DNA of 6,980 nucleotides from Actinomycetota bacterium. Its GTDB lineage: Bacteria > Actinomycetota > Thermoleophilia > Gaiellales > Gaiellaceae. The stretch is from positions 1-6,980 of the forward strand of contig JACCUU010000302.1 in assembly GCA_013811645.1 (NCBI GenBank), written 5' to 3'. This document shows positions 5,333 through 6,980 of this stretch, piece by piece. Both the position numbers and the translations under genes were made by a program. The first letter of the stretch is position 1. Each line of letters starts with the position of its first letter. Under the pieces are notes generated by a model that saw only the letters and a program-made list of their open reading frames with translations, was not told the origin of the DNA and did not search any database.

Positions 5333-6980
5333 ATGGCTCTCTCGCTCGTCGTCGGGCCGGCGCATGCCGGCAAGGTCGCGTTGCTCCTCGGGCGCTACCT
5401 CGACGTCCTCGACCGTGAGCCGTGGCTCGTCGTGCCCAATCGGGCGGACGTCGAGCGCGTCGAGCGAGATCTCCTTCGGCGCAGGCCTGCTCTCCTTGCG
5501 GGCCGCATCGGCACGTTCGACGATCTCTTCGAGCAGATCGTGGCCGGAGAACCCGAACGGTGTGGCGTCGCGAGCGACGCGCAACGTGCGCTCGCGGCAC
5601 GGCGCGCGATCGCGGACACCTCGCTCGAAGCGCTCGGCGCCTCCTCCGGCTCGAGCGGATTCGTCGACGTGCTCCTGTCCGCGGTCGGAGAGCTCGAGTC
5701 TGCCCTGCTCGATCCCGAAGCGGTCGGAGGCGAGCTCGGGCGTCTCGCCCGCGGGTATCGCGCCGAGCTCGGCCGGCTTGGACTCTGGGATCGGGACGGC
5801 CTGCGTCGTCGCGCGGCCGAACGGATCCAGGGCGACCTCGAAGCCTGGGGACGCGAGCCAGTCTTCGCGTATGGCTTCGAGGACCTGACTGGGGCGGAGT
5901 GGGCGCTGATCGAGGCGCTGGCCGCGCGCACGGACGTGACCGTCTCGATCCCGTACGAGCCGGCGCGACCGGCCTTCGCCGCGCTCGAAGGAACGGTCGA
6001 CGACCTCGCAGCTCTTGCGGCGGGTGCCGTGGAGGAGCTGGCGCCCCTCGAGCATCGCCCTGTTCCTCTGCCGCTGTCTCATCTCGAACGCGAGCTCTTC
6101 GGCAACGGGCAGGTTCTGGACGAGTCGCTCGACGGCTCGGTCGAGTTCCTCGAGGGAGCGGGGGCTCGGGGGACCGTCGAGCTCGTCGCCGCGGAGCTTC
6201 TCAGCCTCATCCGAGCCGACACGCCACCGGATCGGATCGCGATCGTCTGCGAGTCGCCTGAGCGTTGGCGTGCGACCTTCGAGTCCGTATTCGGCCCACT
6301 CGGCATTCCGTACGGATTCGAGCATCCGTTGCGACTCGGCGAGACTCCACTCGGGGGCGCGTTGCTCTCCCTGCTCCGGTACGCGTGGCGTGGCGGCGGC
6401 CGAGCGGAGCTCTTCGCCTTTCTGCGCTCGCCGTTCTCGGGCCTCGAGCGCCGCTCGGTCGACTTCGTCGAAGGGCGTCTGCGCGGGCGCGCGATCGTGG
6501 ATCAGGACCGGGTCGAGGAGGAGAGCGAGAAGCTTCGCGGCGCGCACGTCCCCGCACTCGTGGAGCTGCGTGCGGAGGCCGACCCGGTCGCCGCTGCCCG
6601 CACCTTGCTGAAGACGATGATCCGAAACGCCTGGGGCCTCGACGCTCCTCCTGTGGGAGACGACGCGCGCGGGGATGCGCGTGCCTACCGCGCGGCGGGG
6701 CGCACGTTCGACGAGCTGTCGGACTTCGCGAAGCTGGACGGTCGGCCTATCGCTTCGGACGATGTCATCGCGGCGCTCGAGCGAACCGCGGCGCGGCCGG
6801 TCGCCGCTGGCGAGAGCGGCCGTGTGGCCATCCTCGACTACGGCCGAGCGCGCACGAGGATCTTCGAGGTCGTCTTCCTGCTCGGGCTGGAGGAGGGGAG
6901 CCTGCCGCGGCGCGATCGGCCCTCGCCGTTGCTGGACGACGACTCCCGCCGTGAGCTCGGGGGCCGGCTCGAGCGGCCGA
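5333..6980 (+). CDS. AddB/RexB-like helicase-nuclease subunit (N-terminal 549 residues, runs off the window)
   Basis: An uninterrupted plus-strand frame from ATG 5333 to the window edge, with no stop. The layout is that of AddB-type proteins, the partner of AddA in RecBCD-like repair of double-strand breaks: nucleotide-loop-like LVVGPAHAGKVALLLGRYL (5-23), WLVVPNRADVERVERDLL (31-48), IGTFDDLFEQIV (59-70), VFAYGFEDLTGAEWALIEAL (177-196) where inactivated helicase motifs fall, the region 270-350 with RIAIVCESPERW (301-312) and GIPYGFEHPLRLGETPLG (324-341), and VAILDYGRARTRIFEVVFLLGLEEGSLPRR (498-527), typical of the UvrD/AddB C-terminal helicase part. G8-x4-G13-K14 is followed by valine instead of Ser/Thr, so ATP hydrolysis here is doubtful. 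The PD-(D/E)xK nuclease and iron-sulfur cysteines expected at the C-terminus lie beyond the window. No other in-frame start exists just upstream. Confidence 0.83.
   Translation, partial: MALSLVVGPAHAGKVALLLGRYLDVLDREPWLVVPNRADVERVERDLLRRRPALLAGRIGTFDDLFEQIVAGEPERCGVASDAQRALAARRAIADTSLEALGASSGSSGFVDVLLSAVGELESALLDPEAVGGELGRLARGYRAELGRLGLWDRDGLRRRAAERIQGDLEAWGREPVFAYGFEDLTGAEWALIEALAARTDVTVSIPYEPARPAFAALEGTVDDLAALAAGAVEELAPLEHRPVPLPLSHLERELFGNGQVLDESLDGSVEFLEGAGARGTVELVAAELLSLIRADTPPDRIAIVCESPERWRATFESVFGPLGIPYGFEHPLRLGETPLGGALLSLLRYAWRGGGRAELFAFLRSPFSGLERRSVDFVEGRLRGRAIVDQDRVEEESEKLRGAHVPALVELRAEADPVAAARTLLKTMIRNAWGLDAPPVGDDARGDARAYRAAGRTFDELSDFAKLDGRPIASDDVIAALERTAARPVAAGESGRVAILDYGRARTRIFEVVFLLGLEEGSLPRRDRPSPLLDDDSRRELGGRLERP

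Noticed and set aside
5259..5888. Plus-strand frame with ATG at 5325 that is better spaced (11 bases) from GGAGG than the AddB-like start
   Set aside because: Its product is a Ser/Arg-rich stretch without motifs and stops at 5888, whereas the frame from 5333 stays open and carries family motifs.
5237..6547. Long minus-strand open frame (436 codons) opposite the AddB-like gene
   Set aside because: It is antisense to a plus-strand frame with clear AddB/UvrD-type motifs, is dominated by Glu/Arg/Ala from complementary high-GC codons, and has no ribosome site or recognisable domain.

Overview
The window is a gene-dense, high-GC bacterial chromosome segment. Its style suggests an actinobacterium, perhaps a deep-branching Thermoleophilia-type lineage. 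The grounds are strong G/C third positions, ATGA/GTGA start-stop overlaps, GTG starts, a split-alpha transhydrogenase, and several genes without a Shine-Dalgarno site but with a -10-like hexamer close to the ATG. The lineage is inference; no rRNA or marker gene is present. I see no tRNA, rRNA, CRISPR array, transposon or phage gene.

Layout. (1) 1-1049, plus strand: the C-terminal end of an FAD-dependent DAO-family oxidoreductase, overlapped by four bases (ATGA) by a HIT-family nucleotide hydrolase/transferase gene. (2) 919-3703, minus strand: a translationally coupled operon pntA-1, pntA-2, pntB encoding a three-subunit proton-translocating NAD(P) transhydrogenase. (3) 3843-4910, minus strand: a short isocitrate dehydrogenase-like enzyme upstream of the pnt genes in the same orientation. 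(4) 4911-5016: a divergent promoter region. (5) 5017-5217, plus strand: a 66-residue protein with two CxxC knuckles and a basic tail. (6) 5227-5259: a long perfect hairpin built from two smaller palindromes, the likely terminator of that gene. (7) 5333 to the end, plus strand: the N-terminal 549 residues of an AddB/RexB-like recombination helicase-nuclease subunit, open to the window edge.

How the genes fit together. The minus-strand block is a redox module: isocitrate oxidation makes NADH or NADPH, and the transhydrogenase exchanges hydride between the two pools using the proton gradient. The dehydrogenase has the isocitrate-pocket residues but not the usual NADP-binding Lys-Tyr pair, so it may produce NADH that the transhydrogenase converts to NADPH. 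The transhydrogenase carries its candidate proton-channel histidine in the small alpha-2 subunit instead of in beta.

Most of the window is ordinary core metabolism. The points most worth a second look are the small CxxC protein and its back-to-back promoter region, the nested palindrome, the leaderless-looking starts, the 131-bp tail-to-tail overlap of the HIT gene with pntB, and the degenerate Walker A in the AddB-like protein. I did not find a convincing new defence or mobile system.
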